A stretch of DNA of 64,000 nucleotides from Pseudemcibacter aquimaris. GTDB taxonomy: Bacteria; Pseudomonadota; Alphaproteobacteria; Sphingomonadales; Emcibacteraceae. How positions within the stretch are numbered: the first letter of the stretch is position 1; each line of letters opens with the position of its first letter. A program made the translations under genes and the position numbers. Where the stretch lies: the NCBI RefSeq assembly GCF_028869115.1, contig NZ_CP079800.1, forward strand, positions 2,046,001-2,110,000. Direction: 5' to 3'. This document shows, piece after piece, positions 48,773-58,305 of this stretch. The notes below the pieces were generated by a model. That model was not told the origin of the DNA. It searched no databases and saw nothing but the letters and a program-made list of their open reading frames with translations.

Positions 48773-49816
48773 ATGAACAAATTCGCCATCAAAATTGGTG
48801 ACACTCTGCTTAAAAATCCGCTGATTTGTGGGTCTGGTGAGCATTTCATTGAACTTTCCGGAATGGAACGCGCCTTAAAAGCGGGCGCGGCAGCGGTGGT
48901 GATTAAATCCACCAACGAATCTGATGCGGCGAAAGAACAGCTTGAAAAAACCGATTACGCCCTGATTGACAGTGATTTCAACAAGATTAACTGGGATCAT
49001 AATCCGCCACGGGGCGCGAGCCTTTTTAACCGATCTGGCCTTCACCCATTACCATTTGATGAATGGCTTGACCTTGCAATTAAGGCCGACGAACTTGCCA
49101 AAACATATGATGCTTACGCGGTGGCGAGCCTGATCCCCGCAGACATCGACAATTTGATCCACATGGCAAAAGAGGTCGAAAAAGCAGGCATCAGAATACT
49201 TGAGGTCAACGTCGGCGCGCCGCATGGGAAAGAAGCCGCAAAGGGCGCAATCCTGCTTGAACAGGAAGCGGATCATATCCGTGAGATAACAGAAAAATTA
49301 CGTGCGGCTGTTGATATGCCATTATGGATAAAGCTTGCGGGACAAAGCCCCGAAGTTCCTGCCATGGCAGAGGCGGCAATGAAGGCTGGCGCGGACACAG
49401 TCACCTTAATGGGGCGATATATGGGCTTTATTCCCGATATTGAGACCGGTGAACCGATCCTTGGCACCCATGCGGCCATTGGCGGATCATGGGCATTACC
49501 GCTTACCGCGCATCATTTGGTAAAAACCCGTGAACGCATTGGTAAAAATTATCCGGTTATGGCCACCAATGGCGCCCGTAACGGTAATGATATCATCCGG
49601 TTCATGATATCCGGTGCAAGTGCGGTGCAAATGACCAGTGCCATATTTACTGGTGGTTTTGAAGTAATCGAAAAATCATTAAAGCAGATAGAAGATTATC
49701 TGAATGAAAAGAACATGACGGCAAATGATTTGGTCGGCCTTGCTGCTGATAAGGTAAAAACATATGCTGAACAGCAAAATAATAAAGAATATTGGCGCGA
49801 ATTTACGCCCGAATAA
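48773..49816 (+). CDS. Dihydroorotate dehydrogenase-like flavoprotein
   Basis: 347 residues from the ATG at 48773 (TAGGGA upstream); an ATG 18 bp earlier has no clear RBS. FMN-binding TIM barrel: KIGDTLLKNPLICGSGEH opens the fold, ILEVNVGAPHG is the substrate-side strand, LWIKLAGQSPEV and the phosphate-binding end VMATNGARNGNDIIRFMISGASAVQMTSA follow. It resembles PreA or DHOD family members, which reduce or oxidise ring C=C bonds. Gene context (cupin, aminotransferase, aldehyde dehydrogenase) says catabolism, not pyrimidine synthesis. Substrate unknown. Confidence 0.87.
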   Translation: MNKFAIKIGDTLLKNPLICGSGEHFIELSGMERALKAGAAAVVIKSTNESDAAKEQLEKTDYALIDSDFNKINWDHNPPRGASLFNRSGLHPLPFDEWLDLAIKADELAKTYDAYAVASLIPADIDNLIHMAKEVEKAGIRILEVNVGAPHGKEAAKGAILLEQEADHIREITEKLRAAVDMPLWIKLAGQSPEVPAMAEAAMKAGADTVTLMGRYMGFIPDIETGEPILGTHAAIGGSWALPLTAHHLVKTRERIGKNYPVMATNGARNGNDIIRFMISGASAVQMTSAIFTGGFEVIEKSLKQIEDYLNEKNMTANDLVGLAADKVKTYAEQQNNKEYWREFTPE

Positions 49817-49830
49817 TTAAAGGAAAAATT

Positions 49831-50166
49831 ATGACGATACCTAATGTGAACTGGGATGATATGGAATGGAAAAAAATCCGTGACGGCGTTTATCAAAAGG
49901 CATTCACGGGTGAAGGGGCGACCCTTGCCATGCATAAGCTTGAACCACAGCACGAGCCAAAACCACATAAACATATTTACGAACAAATCGTTTATATCAT
50001 GGGGGGTACCGTTGATTTCCACGTGGGCGATGAGGTTTTCCGCCTAACCAAGGGTGGAATGCTTGTGGTGCCACCAAATGTGATGCATCACGCCGTTGTG
50101 GTTGGTGACGAAGATGTTCTTAATTTGGATATCTTTACCCCGAAACGTCCGGAATTTTTCGAGTAA
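49831..50166 (+). CDS. Cupin-domain protein
   Basis: 111 residues from the ATG at 49831 with AAAGGA upstream; a start at 49792 would add a basic leader overlapping the previous gene. A single small cupin: HEPKPHKHIYEQIVYIMGGTVDFHVG holds the first metal motif (His, His, Glu), and LVVPPNVMHHAVV holds the second His. It could be a dioxygenase, isomerase or binding protein. It sits 14 bp after the DHOD-like gene and 5 bp before the aminotransferase gene, so it belongs to that pathway. Confidence 0.88.
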   Translation: MTIPNVNWDDMEWKKIRDGVYQKAFTGEGATLAMHKLEPQHEPKPHKHIYEQIVYIMGGTVDFHVGDEVFRLTKGGMLVVPPNVMHHAVVVGDEDVLNLDIFTPKRPEFFE

Positions 50167-50171
50167 TCAAT

Positions 50172-51275
50172 ATGACAGATAATAATTCACCAAAAATCAA
50201 GCCAAATGATTATGTGCAGGATTCACCACCACAAATCCAGCCACCCGCGAATACAAAAGGGCCGGACTTTAAAATCAGTCTTGCGTTTAACGAAAGTCCA
50301 TATCCACCAAGCCCAAAAGCGGTTGAGGCTTATCACAATGCTGTAGGGATGTTGAACAGATACCCGAATTATTATTCGGCGGATGTAAGACAGGTTCTTG
50401 GTGAAAAATACGGCCTTGATGATACCAAGATCATGTGTGCGGCCGGGTCAGAACAAATTTTAAGCTATATCGCGCGCGCCTATATCGGCGAAGGCGATGA
50501 GGTTATCCACCCACGATATGGATTTATGGTTTACCGTTTTAACATCGCCATGCAAGGGGCAACGGCGGTAGCCATCCAACACGACGATGATTTCGTTATT
50601 CAGGTTGATAACATTTTAAATGCAGTGACCGATAAAACCCGTGTTGTTTTCTTTGATAATCCCGGCAACCCAACCGGCACATACGTCAAATATGACGAGG
50701 TCGTAAGATTACGCGAAGAATTACCGGATCATATTTTACTGGTTCTTGATGCGGCTTACGCGGAATTTGCTGATAAGGATGATTATGATTGTGGTTTCGA
50801 TCTTGTTGATAAACATGAAAACGTCATCGTTACACGCACGCTTTCAAAACTTTACGGCTTAAGCGGCCTGCGGATTGGCTGGGCATATTCCACCAACGAT
50901 ATAATCAACACCATGATGCATTTAAAGGGCGGCTTTAACGTATCAAAGCCCGCGCAAATGGCGGGTGCTGCAGCCGTTCTTGATCAGGATTACGCAGATG
51001 AAACTTTAAAGAAATGCCAGAACGGCATAGCTTATCTGACAAATGAGCTACGCGCCATAGGACTAAAGGTCACGGATAGTGTTTGTAATTTCATTATGTT
51101 ACATTTTGAAAGCCGCGATCAAATGAAAGCATGTGATACTTTTCTAAAAGAAAACGGTATCATGGTTGGCCCGCTTGGCGCATATGGCCTTGATCAAACA
51201 TTGCGTATCACCGTTGGCACGGATGATGAAAACAAAGCCTTTATTGACACAATGAAAAATTTTATGGGGAAATAA
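50172..51275 (+). CDS. HisC-like PLP aminotransferase
   Basis: 367 residues, class I/II aminotransferase. FNESPYPPSPKAV is the histidinol-phosphate aminotransferase-type start, GSEQIL binds PLP phosphate, FFDNPGNPTGTYV and VLDAAYAEFAD bind the ring, and TRTLSKLYGLSGLRIGW holds the PLP Lys. Located in a catabolic operon with aldehyde dehydrogenase 1 bp downstream and without other his genes, so it probably transaminates an amino acid or amine from the pathway rather than histidinol phosphate. Confidence 0.88.
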   Translation: MTDNNSPKIKPNDYVQDSPPQIQPPANTKGPDFKISLAFNESPYPPSPKAVEAYHNAVGMLNRYPNYYSADVRQVLGEKYGLDDTKIMCAAGSEQILSYIARAYIGEGDEVIHPRYGFMVYRFNIAMQGATAVAIQHDDDFVIQVDNILNAVTDKTRVVFFDNPGNPTGTYVKYDEVVRLREELPDHILLVLDAAYAEFADKDDYDCGFDLVDKHENVIVTRTLSKLYGLSGLRIGWAYSTNDIINTMMHLKGGFNVSKPAQMAGAAAVLDQDYADETLKKCQNGIAYLTNELRAIGLKVTDSVCNFIMLHFESRDQMKACDTFLKENGIMVGPLGAYGLDQTLRITVGTDDENKAFIDTMKNFMGK

Positions 51276-51276
51276 T

Positions 51277-52773
51277 ATGGATCTGCCTGATTATAATGGC
51301 TGGAAAAAACTGGCCTCTGAACTTGAACATAAAACAAAGCCATTTATCGGCGGTGATTATGTGGATAGCGCCAGCGACAATATATACCAGACCATCAATC
51401 CGGCAACCGAACAGGTCACAGCGGAAATTTCCGCCTGTAACCGTGATGATGTTGATATGGCAGTGCGTTATGCACGTGCCGCCTTTAACAAGGGCACATG
51501 GTCCCGCATGGCCGCCCGTGACCGCGGTGCGGTTTTACAAAAATTGGCCGTTCTAGTTCATGAAAATGCTGATGAACTGGCATTAATGGAATGCATCAAT
51601 GTGGGTAAGCCAATTATGGAAGCCCGCATGGCCGATATCAATCTGGCCAGTGCTGCATTAAAATGGTACGGCGAGGCCATCGATAAATTAACCGATGAAA
51701 TCATCGCAACACCCGATAATGTGCGCGCCAGTATCACCCGTGAACCGATGGGCGTTGTTGGTGTGGTTGTGCCGTGGAATTTCCCACTGCTGATGGCATG
51801 CTGGAAAATTGCCCCTGCCCTTGCGGCCGGTAACAGCGTGGTTGTTAAACCATCCGAACAAACACCGCAATCGATCCTTAAACTGGCCGAACTTGCCATA
51901 AAAGCTGGCATGCCGGATGGTGTGTTTAATGTGGTGCCCGGAACGGGTATTGATGCCGGTGCGGCGCTTGGCCTTCATAACGATGTGGACTGTTTAACAT
52001 TCACCGGGTCAACGACTGTTGGGAAAAAGTTCCTTGAATATTCCGGGCAAAGCAACATGAAATCCGTATGGCTTGAATGCGGTGGCAAAAACCCGAACAT
52101 CGTTATGGCTGATTGTCCCGATATGGATAAGGCCGTCATGAATGCGGCCATGAATGTATTTTTTAACCAAGGGGAAATCTGCGCCGCTGCATCAAGATTA
52201 CTTGTGGAAGAAAGCATTCGTGATGAATTTGTCGCCCGTGTTGCAGAAATCGGCAAAACACGTGTCCCCGGTGACCCGTTAAACCCGGAAACCAATCTTG
52301 GTGCCATTGTTGATAAAACACAATTCGACCGCATTAACGGCTATATCGCCAAGGGTAAAGAAGAAGGGGCAGATTTGGTCCTTGGCGGTGATACCGCAAC
52401 CATTAATGACAGCGGATATTACATCAACCCGACCATATTCCAGAATGTAACCAATGATATGACCATCGCACGCGAGGAAATATTTGGCCCGGTCATTGCC
52501 GCGATCAGCTTTAAAGACATCGATGAAGCCATCGAAATAGCCAACGATAGCCCATATGGCCTCGCCGCGGGTATCTGGACATCAAACATTAACGTCGCCC
52601 ACCGCGCCGCACGTGACATTCAAGCGGGCGCCGTATCCATCAACAGCTATAACAGCATCGACATTGCCTTGCCATTCGGCGGATACAAACAATCCGGTAT
52701 CGGCGTCGATAAATCCATCCATGCTATTGAGAAATACACGAACATGAAATCAACTTGGCTTGAGCTGGATTAG
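51277..52773 (+). CDS. Aldehyde dehydrogenase, PuuC-like
   Basis: 498 residues. NAD(P)-binding ALDH with PWNFPLLMACWKIAPALAAGN, FTGSTTVGKKF, the general-base Glu in WLECGGKNPN, and the catalytic Cys in NQGEICAAASR. The overall sequence is near the gamma-glutamyl-aminobutyraldehyde (PuuC) and betaine-aldehyde groups, which oxidise amino-aldehydes. Translation is coupled: its ATG lies 1 bp after the aminotransferase stop, with GGGGAAA as RBS. A Tat-exported spermidine-dehydrogenase-like enzyme encoded 6.5 kb away could supply an amino-aldehyde. Confidence 0.93.
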   Translation: MDLPDYNGWKKLASELEHKTKPFIGGDYVDSASDNIYQTINPATEQVTAEISACNRDDVDMAVRYARAAFNKGTWSRMAARDRGAVLQKLAVLVHENADELALMECINVGKPIMEARMADINLASAALKWYGEAIDKLTDEIIATPDNVRASITREPMGVVGVVVPWNFPLLMACWKIAPALAAGNSVVVKPSEQTPQSILKLAELAIKAGMPDGVFNVVPGTGIDAGAALGLHNDVDCLTFTGSTTVGKKFLEYSGQSNMKSVWLECGGKNPNIVMADCPDMDKAVMNAAMNVFFNQGEICAAASRLLVEESIRDEFVARVAEIGKTRVPGDPLNPETNLGAIVDKTQFDRINGYIAKGKEEGADLVLGGDTATINDSGYYINPTIFQNVTNDMTIAREEIFGPVIAAISFKDIDEAIEIANDSPYGLAAGIWTSNINVAHRAARDIQAGAVSINSYNSIDIALPFGGYKQSGIGVDKSIHAIEKYTNMKSTWLELD

Positions 52774-52819
52774 TGGCAAGTAAATCTAAAGACACAATCA
52801 AGAAATTGTGATCCAAAAC

Positions 52820-52842
52820 ACCAAAGAAATCCTTGGTTTTTT
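52820..52842 (+). terminator. Terminator after the catabolic operon
   Basis: ACCAAAG pairs with CTTGGT (one mismatch) followed by six T residues, 47 bp after the aldehyde dehydrogenase stop. Confidence 0.5.
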
Positions 52843-52893
52843 GCCCCACACCCTTATAGTTACATTTAAAATTAATTCTTAATAGGGGTTAAA

Positions 52894-53889
52894 ATGGATA
52901 AGAATATCAAACTGTGGCCAGTCATTTTACTTTGTGCGGCGGCCTATCCTGGTTTTATAAGTGCATATGCATGGTCGATCGCACAGTATAATGACAATGG
53001 GGCAATGACAGGGGCATTAATTGCGCTGATTATCATGCTTACAATGATGTTCTTACCCATTCAATGTTTACGAACACTGGTAAGCATTAATAAAACCCCG
53101 CCGCAAAATGCGTATCAATTAAGAATTGCGTTTAATTTACTGGTTGCGACACCACCCTTTTATATATTTGTGGGAACAGTAACGGGATGGATTGGCATCA
53201 GTTCATTGCAATCCCCCATATGGATTGGGTTTGTATTGTTATTGGGCGCATGGGCGTTTTTTGGAAGCGAGCCACAAGAAAAAGCCCAAAAATCATCCCT
53301 GAATTTCGTTCTCATTAAAAAAATTCACCGTATCAGTGCCATATTGCTCGTGGTCGGGTTTATCGGAGCCCATTTAAGCAATCACCTGTTCGCGCTTATT
53401 TCCAATGAAAAACATGAAGAAATCAGATTACTGCTTCGCACTTTTTACGCGTCTGATGTGATTGAACCCATCATGCTTTTCCTATTCTTTCTTATGGTTT
53501 CAACCGGCATTCCAATGGCAAACAGATATATGAAAGCAAAACCGGACACGTTTCGCGTTCTTCAAATCGGTACGGGCTTTTATTTGGTTTTATTCCTGTG
53601 TGCGCACATCAATGCCACCATTAGCGCACGATTTAGGGATACCCCGACAGACTGGATTTTCGCAACCGGTGAAGCCGGATTGATCAATGGATATTTCATC
53701 CTGATCCCATATTATTTCTTGTCTGTTTTACTCATGTGGCTGCACGTGTCACTGGGCATCAGGGCAGCCTTAATCAACAAACGCATAGATAAGGATCGCG
53801 CAAACCGCATCTATTACCGCCTGATCACCATCGGTGGCTTATTTTCCGCAGCAACCCTCGCCGCTATTTTAGGGGTTCAAATTGGGTAA
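52894..53889 (+). CDS. Polytopic membrane protein, possible b-type cytochrome
   Basis: 331 residues with RBS AGGGG and about nine hydrophobic helices. One helix pair carries histidines at helix ends (KKIHRISAILLVV, then GAHLSNHLF), and a further helix has FLCAHINATI. This arrangement resembles the haem-anchoring subunits of succinate dehydrogenase or cytochrome b561-like proteins, but the family is not recognised and haem binding is inference. No partner subunit genes lie nearby. It converges on the secreted Cys-pair protein gene with 17 bp between stops. Confidence 0.75.
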   Translation: MDKNIKLWPVILLCAAAYPGFISAYAWSIAQYNDNGAMTGALIALIIMLTMMFLPIQCLRTLVSINKTPPQNAYQLRIAFNLLVATPPFYIFVGTVTGWIGISSLQSPIWIGFVLLLGAWAFFGSEPQEKAQKSSLNFVLIKKIHRISAILLVVGFIGAHLSNHLFALISNEKHEEIRLLLRTFYASDVIEPIMLFLFFLMVSTGIPMANRYMKAKPDTFRVLQIGTGFYLVLFLCAHINATISARFRDTPTDWIFATGEAGLINGYFILIPYYFLSVLLMWLHVSLGIRAALINKRIDKDRANRIYYRLITIGGLFSAATLAAILGVQIG

Positions 53890-53906
53890 CCGGCACTTTA
53901 TTTACC

Positions 53907-55727
53907 CTATTCCTCACCGGGTTCAATAATTGTTGGTTGTACAAGAATTACTGTTTCCGGTCTTTTACGGCGTGTATCTTCATGTTTGAACAAGTTTGCC
54001 AATACCGGAAGAGTACCAACCGTTTCCTTGCTTGGGTCCGAAACATGAGTCACCAGTTGCAATTGACAATCATCCGGGAAATCAGACATTGGAATATCAT
54101 ACACGGCCCCAAGGTGTTTTACCCCCTTGGTCGCAGTATCAAATCCAAGCATCGCCCAGATGCTGTTTAATTTGGCATTTTCCCCTTCGAATAAAGTCCA
54201 AGTGCCAAGGTGATCTCTACCTGTGGTAATTTCTTGGCCCTCGTCATGGAAAACATGTTCACCGTCGACATAGTGATCCTCTGTCCAGGAAACGGTCAGT
54301 TTCCAATCACGGTACATTTCAAAAATCAGATAGCGTGTCGGAAGGAATATATTTCCATCCTTGTCTTCTAACCACTGGGCATGGAAAGTGCCGTCATCTG
54401 GACTATCGGCGATGTCGGTACTGACAATCAATTGATCATCATGCCAGCCCGCACGGATATCCAAATTGGTATCACCCGCTGAAATACGTGAAAAATCACC
54501 TCTTGTGCGGTCTTTATCTGTTTTTGGCCCCTTTGGACCACCGCCGCCGAAACCACCAAACCCGATCAAGTTACCAATGGCTTTGGTTGCCGCCCCCTTG
54601 GCCGCGCCCGTTACCCTGTCACGCATTTCTTTTGCCGCTTGGGCAGAACTGCCGACCTCGTCATTGGGGCCGATGATGATGCTTTCATAATCCTGTTCCG
54701 GGAATGTGCAGGCGTTTTTCTGTGGCGGACATTTCTTTGCAATACAATCATCACGGTCTTTTACCGCCTTATCAAAATCAGTCTTAATTTTGTCCCGCTC
54801 TTTCAGTGCTTTTTCAAGATCCTTTTCAGCATTTCGTAATTCTTTAGAGATTTTTTCAATTTTATCTCTTTCTCTTTTTAAATCCTCTTTATCTTGCTCT
54901 GCCTCATATACCGTTTGATCTCTTTTTGTGCCTTGCTCTCTTGCGGCTTTTTCCATTGCCAACCTATTTAGAAGTATATCCCCAAAAAAATCACGGCTTA
55001 ATATTAATTGTGCTTTTAAAAATGCAACGCGTGTCCTTAAAGCATTCACGACATTAACGTTATCAAGTGCTTTCTGATAAAATTCATTCAGTTTTTCCGC
55101 TTGTTTTCTACAGTCTTTGCAAACCTCAAAATATGGGCCTTTCCAATCAATGAATAAATCCGGCGTCTTAATAATTTCACCGCCGGGAATTGATATTTCT
55201 GTCTTTGGCTGCTCGCCACCTTTCGGTTTACATTTTGAAAGTTCACATGCATCAAGTGCACGTTTTAAACTTTGCGCAGTCAATTTCAATTGATCATAAT
55301 TTTGCTGTAATACGGGCAGGCTCTCATTAAATAATTCTGCCATTTCCATAGCCGTTTGTAATGCTTGTGCTGCTTGTTCATCTGTCTGGTTTTCCGGAAT
55401 GGGGCGTCTATGTTTATTGTAAATATCTCGAAGATCCTCAAGAGCTTTCATCATGCTATAAGCATTAAATAAATCTTGCATGGTTTCATTATATTGCTTT
55501 GCAAGATCGCGACATGACCGGCAACTGGTTTCATAAGGTATCCATTTCACTGGGTAAGGGTCTATCCCACTTACTTCGCCCCTAGATTCCGTGTTTGGAT
55601 CATTTGTTGAAATTAAATCATCATAACGGTTACGCTCATATTTATAGTCTTCCTGCGATAACGCCGGGTTAATTACCGTGATGAATAAAGCAAATGAAAT
55701 GCATATGAATTTAAAGAGCTGCTCCAT
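53907..55727 (-). CDS. Secreted coiled-coil protein with repeated Cys pairs, unknown
   Basis: 606 residues with RBS GAGGG. Signal peptide 1-25 (ending ALS/Q). Two related modules follow. Module 1 starts with CxxC (C69/C72, CRSCRDLAKQ), runs through a helical stretch and ends with CELSKC (C161/C166). Module 2 starts with CxxC (C203/C206, CKDCRKQAEK), contains a long charged coiled coil (about 255-325) and ends with CIAKKC (C328/C333). Next come a Gly-rich hinge (GFGGFGGGGPKGPK near 395) and a beta-rich domain with WLEDKDGN and WTLFEGENAKL. No known family. It may be an envelope structural or metal-binding protein; it is the last gene on the strand after the amidohydrolase operon. Confidence 0.8.
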   Translation of the reverse strand: MEQLFKFICISFALFITVINPALSQEDYKYERNRYDDLISTNDPNTESRGEVSGIDPYPVKWIPYETSCRSCRDLAKQYNETMQDLFNAYSMMKALEDLRDIYNKHRRPIPENQTDEQAAQALQTAMEMAELFNESLPVLQQNYDQLKLTAQSLKRALDACELSKCKPKGGEQPKTEISIPGGEIIKTPDLFIDWKGPYFEVCKDCRKQAEKLNEFYQKALDNVNVVNALRTRVAFLKAQLILSRDFFGDILLNRLAMEKAAREQGTKRDQTVYEAEQDKEDLKRERDKIEKISKELRNAEKDLEKALKERDKIKTDFDKAVKDRDDCIAKKCPPQKNACTFPEQDYESIIIGPNDEVGSSAQAAKEMRDRVTGAAKGAATKAIGNLIGFGGFGGGGPKGPKTDKDRTRGDFSRISAGDTNLDIRAGWHDDQLIVSTDIADSPDDGTFHAQWLEDKDGNIFLPTRYLIFEMYRDWKLTVSWTEDHYVDGEHVFHDEGQEITTGRDHLGTWTLFEGENAKLNSIWAMLGFDTATKGVKHLGAVYDIPMSDFPDDCQLQLVTHVSDPSKETVGTLPVLANLFKHEDTRRKRPETVILVQPTIIEPGEE

Positions 55728-55838
55728 AAATTGACCCTCTCATTTTTATGGTGAGTTTCTTATTTTTCCCTATCAAACTATAGAACAACATCAATTTTAA
55801 AGTGTAACGATTCTTTGATTACAGAGCAAGGAGCAGCT

Positions 55839-57107
55839 TTAATCCGGCACCCTGTTACCCGCGATCCAGACACTTTCTATGGATTTTGTATTTCTGATAT
55901 CTTCAGCCGGGTTATCAGAAAGCACAACCAAATCACCCCATTTTCCGGGCGTTAAGGTGCCCACATCATGTGCACCAATACAGGCTGCCGCAACACCAGT
56001 TGAGGCACGAATAATTTCCATCGGCGACATGCCCGCATCCGCCATCATGTGCATTTCCATATGTTCGAAATACCCTTGGAACCGTGCGGCAACACCCGTG
56101 TCTGTCCCCATTGCAATTTTGACATCAGCCATGTTTAACAGGTCGATATTTTCCATCGCAATATTAAGCCCCGCTTTATATCCGGCGGCCGTTGGGCTGT
56201 TTTTCACGCGCTCTCGCCTTTCCGCCGTCATTAATTCACGAAGAACAGCCGGATCAACTTCTTTTAAAAAGAACGGGTCATTAAAAAACTCTGGTTTCTC
56301 GGCATAGGCAAACGCAGATACCTCACGCGTTAAGGTCGGCACATAACAAATATCTTTTGATTTGATAAGCCCCACAAATTCATCATCAACATGCTTGTCG
56401 CGAATGCTATGGGCTATTAAATCTGCACCAGCCCGCAAAATATATTTGGCATCATCCAGATAGAATAAATGAACGGCAAGCGGTAAACGTCTATTGTGGG
56501 CTTGATCCAGTAGCGCATCAAACAATTCATATGGCATTTTCTGTGACCGCCCCAGATTATCATCAAGGCGCATTTTTATGTAATTCGCACCCATATCTGC
56601 GTTTTTGTTTACTTCTGCACGGATGGCATCTTCATTAGTTCCGCTAACCACACTGCCCGCCACCATAATACGCGCACGGTTTAGACCTGCGTTATTTTGG
56701 ATATCGCGGATGGCAAAGCCCTCTTCACCATCACCACCCAGGCTGTTGACGGTCGTAACACCGTATCTCGCGTATAAGGAAAGCTGACGCAACAGATTAT
56801 CCGCAGTGTAATGCCCACCCTGAAGCCCGATTACATCACCCACATGGCCATGGGCGTTGATGATACCCGGCATAATAGTTTTACCCGATACATCAATCAC
56901 TGTCGTACCGTCAGGCAACGTCACATCATCCATGTACCCCATAGCACGAATGCGACCATCGGTGATTACCAGCACACCATTTTCAAGGGGCGTTGCGTCC
57001 GTCCCGTCAATAATCCTTGCGCCGACAAATGCAATGGTTCCATCATTTGCAACAGCCGTATTTGTAAATACAATAAATACTGAAATTAAAGCCAAGATTT
57101 TTTTCAT
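55839..57107 (-). CDS. Exported imidazolonepropionase-like amidohydrolase
   Basis: 422 residues with a very strong RBS (GGAGGAGG). Signal peptide ends AVA/N (about residue 20). Amidohydrolase_1 fold: IDVSGKTIMPGIINAHGHVGD holds the HxH metal site, LPLAVHLF and DLIAHSIRD hold the next histidines, and IAMGTDTGV holds the catalytic Asp. It belongs to the exported prolidase/imidazolonepropionase-like group, some of which cleave Xaa-Pro dipeptides. A metal-bridging Lys may be YIKMRLDD. It is the third gene of cupin-aminotransferase-amidohydrolase. Confidence 0.9.
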   Translation of the reverse strand: MKKILALISVFIVFTNTAVANDGTIAFVGARIIDGTDATPLENGVLVITDGRIRAMGYMDDVTLPDGTTVIDVSGKTIMPGIINAHGHVGDVIGLQGGHYTADNLLRQLSLYARYGVTTVNSLGGDGEEGFAIRDIQNNAGLNRARIMVAGSVVSGTNEDAIRAEVNKNADMGANYIKMRLDDNLGRSQKMPYELFDALLDQAHNRRLPLAVHLFYLDDAKYILRAGADLIAHSIRDKHVDDEFVGLIKSKDICYVPTLTREVSAFAYAEKPEFFNDPFFLKEVDPAVLRELMTAERRERVKNSPTAAGYKAGLNIAMENIDLLNMADVKIAMGTDTGVAARFQGYFEHMEMHMMADAGMSPMEIIRASTGVAAACIGAHDVGTLTPGKWGDLVVLSDNPAEDIRNTKSIESVWIAGNRVPD

Positions 57108-57169
57108 GAACGCCTCCTCCCAAAGATGTTGATGTCATCAGGATACAATAAATGAAATAATTTGAAACT

Positions 57170-58294
57170 TTAAATTAACTCTTTAAACGCCTTGAAGAAC
57201 GCTTCATTTTCCGATTTTAATCCATATGAAATTCGGATGTGGCTATTAAGGCCCCAATTACGCCCATAATTGATAAAGATTTTTTGTTTCTTTAACTCAT
57301 CAACGATCGCGTCACTGCGGTCACCCATTTCAAGAAGGATAAAGGGCGGCACACCGGCAACAGTCGTGATGCCAAGTTTTGCGGCCTCACTTTCAAAATA
57401 ATTGCGGCAACTTTCAACATGGGCACGGGATTTTCTTGTGTGTTCAATATCCTGTAACGCGCCCTGCACAGCACCAAATGTCACCATGCTGATGGAACCG
57501 GGGCCGCAGCCGAATTTTGTGATTTTGCTTAAAATATCAGGATGGCCAATACCATATCCCACACGAAAACCGGCCATGGCTTGTGCCTTTGAAAATGTGC
57601 GGGTGATCAGAACGTTTTTATATCCTTCCTTAATCAGATCCAGCCCGTTTTTCCATCCATCCGGCAGGTAATCGGCGTATGCCTCATCAATCACGAAAAG
57701 AACACCTTCGGGTAGGTTGTCCGCAACTTTTTTAAGCTCATCATAGGGTGCCACCGCCCCCGTTGGATTATTCGGCGTGACCACCATAAAAATTTTGGTA
57801 TCTGCATCAACCGCATCCATCATACGGTCAATATCAAAACTGTATCCTTTTTCAGGGATAAGCGGGACATGCTTCACTTCGCGCCCCATGTTTTTGGCCA
57901 CTTGATATCCACCATCCCAGGTATGGGTTCCGGTCACAACATTCCCGCCATCTTGTAAATGTGAAATGGGCGCAAGTCGCTGAAGCTCCGTTGACCCTGT
58001 CCCCATCAAGATCCAGTCTTTATCGATATCATGATATTCCGCGAGCAAGGGTTTTAAGAAACCGCCAATTGCATAACGGTACCCTTCTTTAATGCCTGCT
58101 TCTGCGCCAGCAATAGCAAGTGATGATGGGCCAAGGGCATTTTCATTAAAATTAAGGCGAATTGCACCATCCGGCATCATCATCGAAAGATCAAACTGTC
58201 CACTTGGTGCAGCAACACTGTTTTCAATACCAATGCCCATGCAAGTAGCTGCAGCTGCTGTTCCCCCCAGAAAACTTCTTCTTGATACTTCCAT
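57170..58294 (-). CDS. Tat-exported HisC-like aminotransferase
   Basis: 374 residues with RBS GGGAGG. A twin-arginine signal (SRRSFLGGTAAAATCMGIGI, residues 4-23) directs folded export. The enzyme domain is a fold-type I aminotransferase: LNFNENALGPS, TGSTEL, VVTPNNPTGAV, FVIDEAYADYLP, and the PLP Lys in RTFSKAQAMAGFRVGYG. PLP enzymes in the periplasm are uncommon and must carry their cofactor through Tat. The gene lies 11 bp after a secreted cupin gene and 62 bp before an exported amidohydrolase gene, so the whole set seems to act outside the inner membrane. Confidence 0.9.
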   Translation of the reverse strand: MEVSRRSFLGGTAAAATCMGIGIENSVAAPSGQFDLSMMMPDGAIRLNFNENALGPSSLAIAGAEAGIKEGYRYAIGGFLKPLLAEYHDIDKDWILMGTGSTELQRLAPISHLQDGGNVVTGTHTWDGGYQVAKNMGREVKHVPLIPEKGYSFDIDRMMDAVDADTKIFMVVTPNNPTGAVAPYDELKKVADNLPEGVLFVIDEAYADYLPDGWKNGLDLIKEGYKNVLITRTFSKAQAMAGFRVGYGIGHPDILSKITKFGCGPGSISMVTFGAVQGALQDIEHTRKSRAHVESCRNYFESEAAKLGITTVAGVPPFILLEMGDRSDAIVDELKKQKIFINYGRNWGLNSHIRISYGLKSENEAFFKAFKELI

Positions 58295-58305
58295 TTTTGC
58301 CTCCC

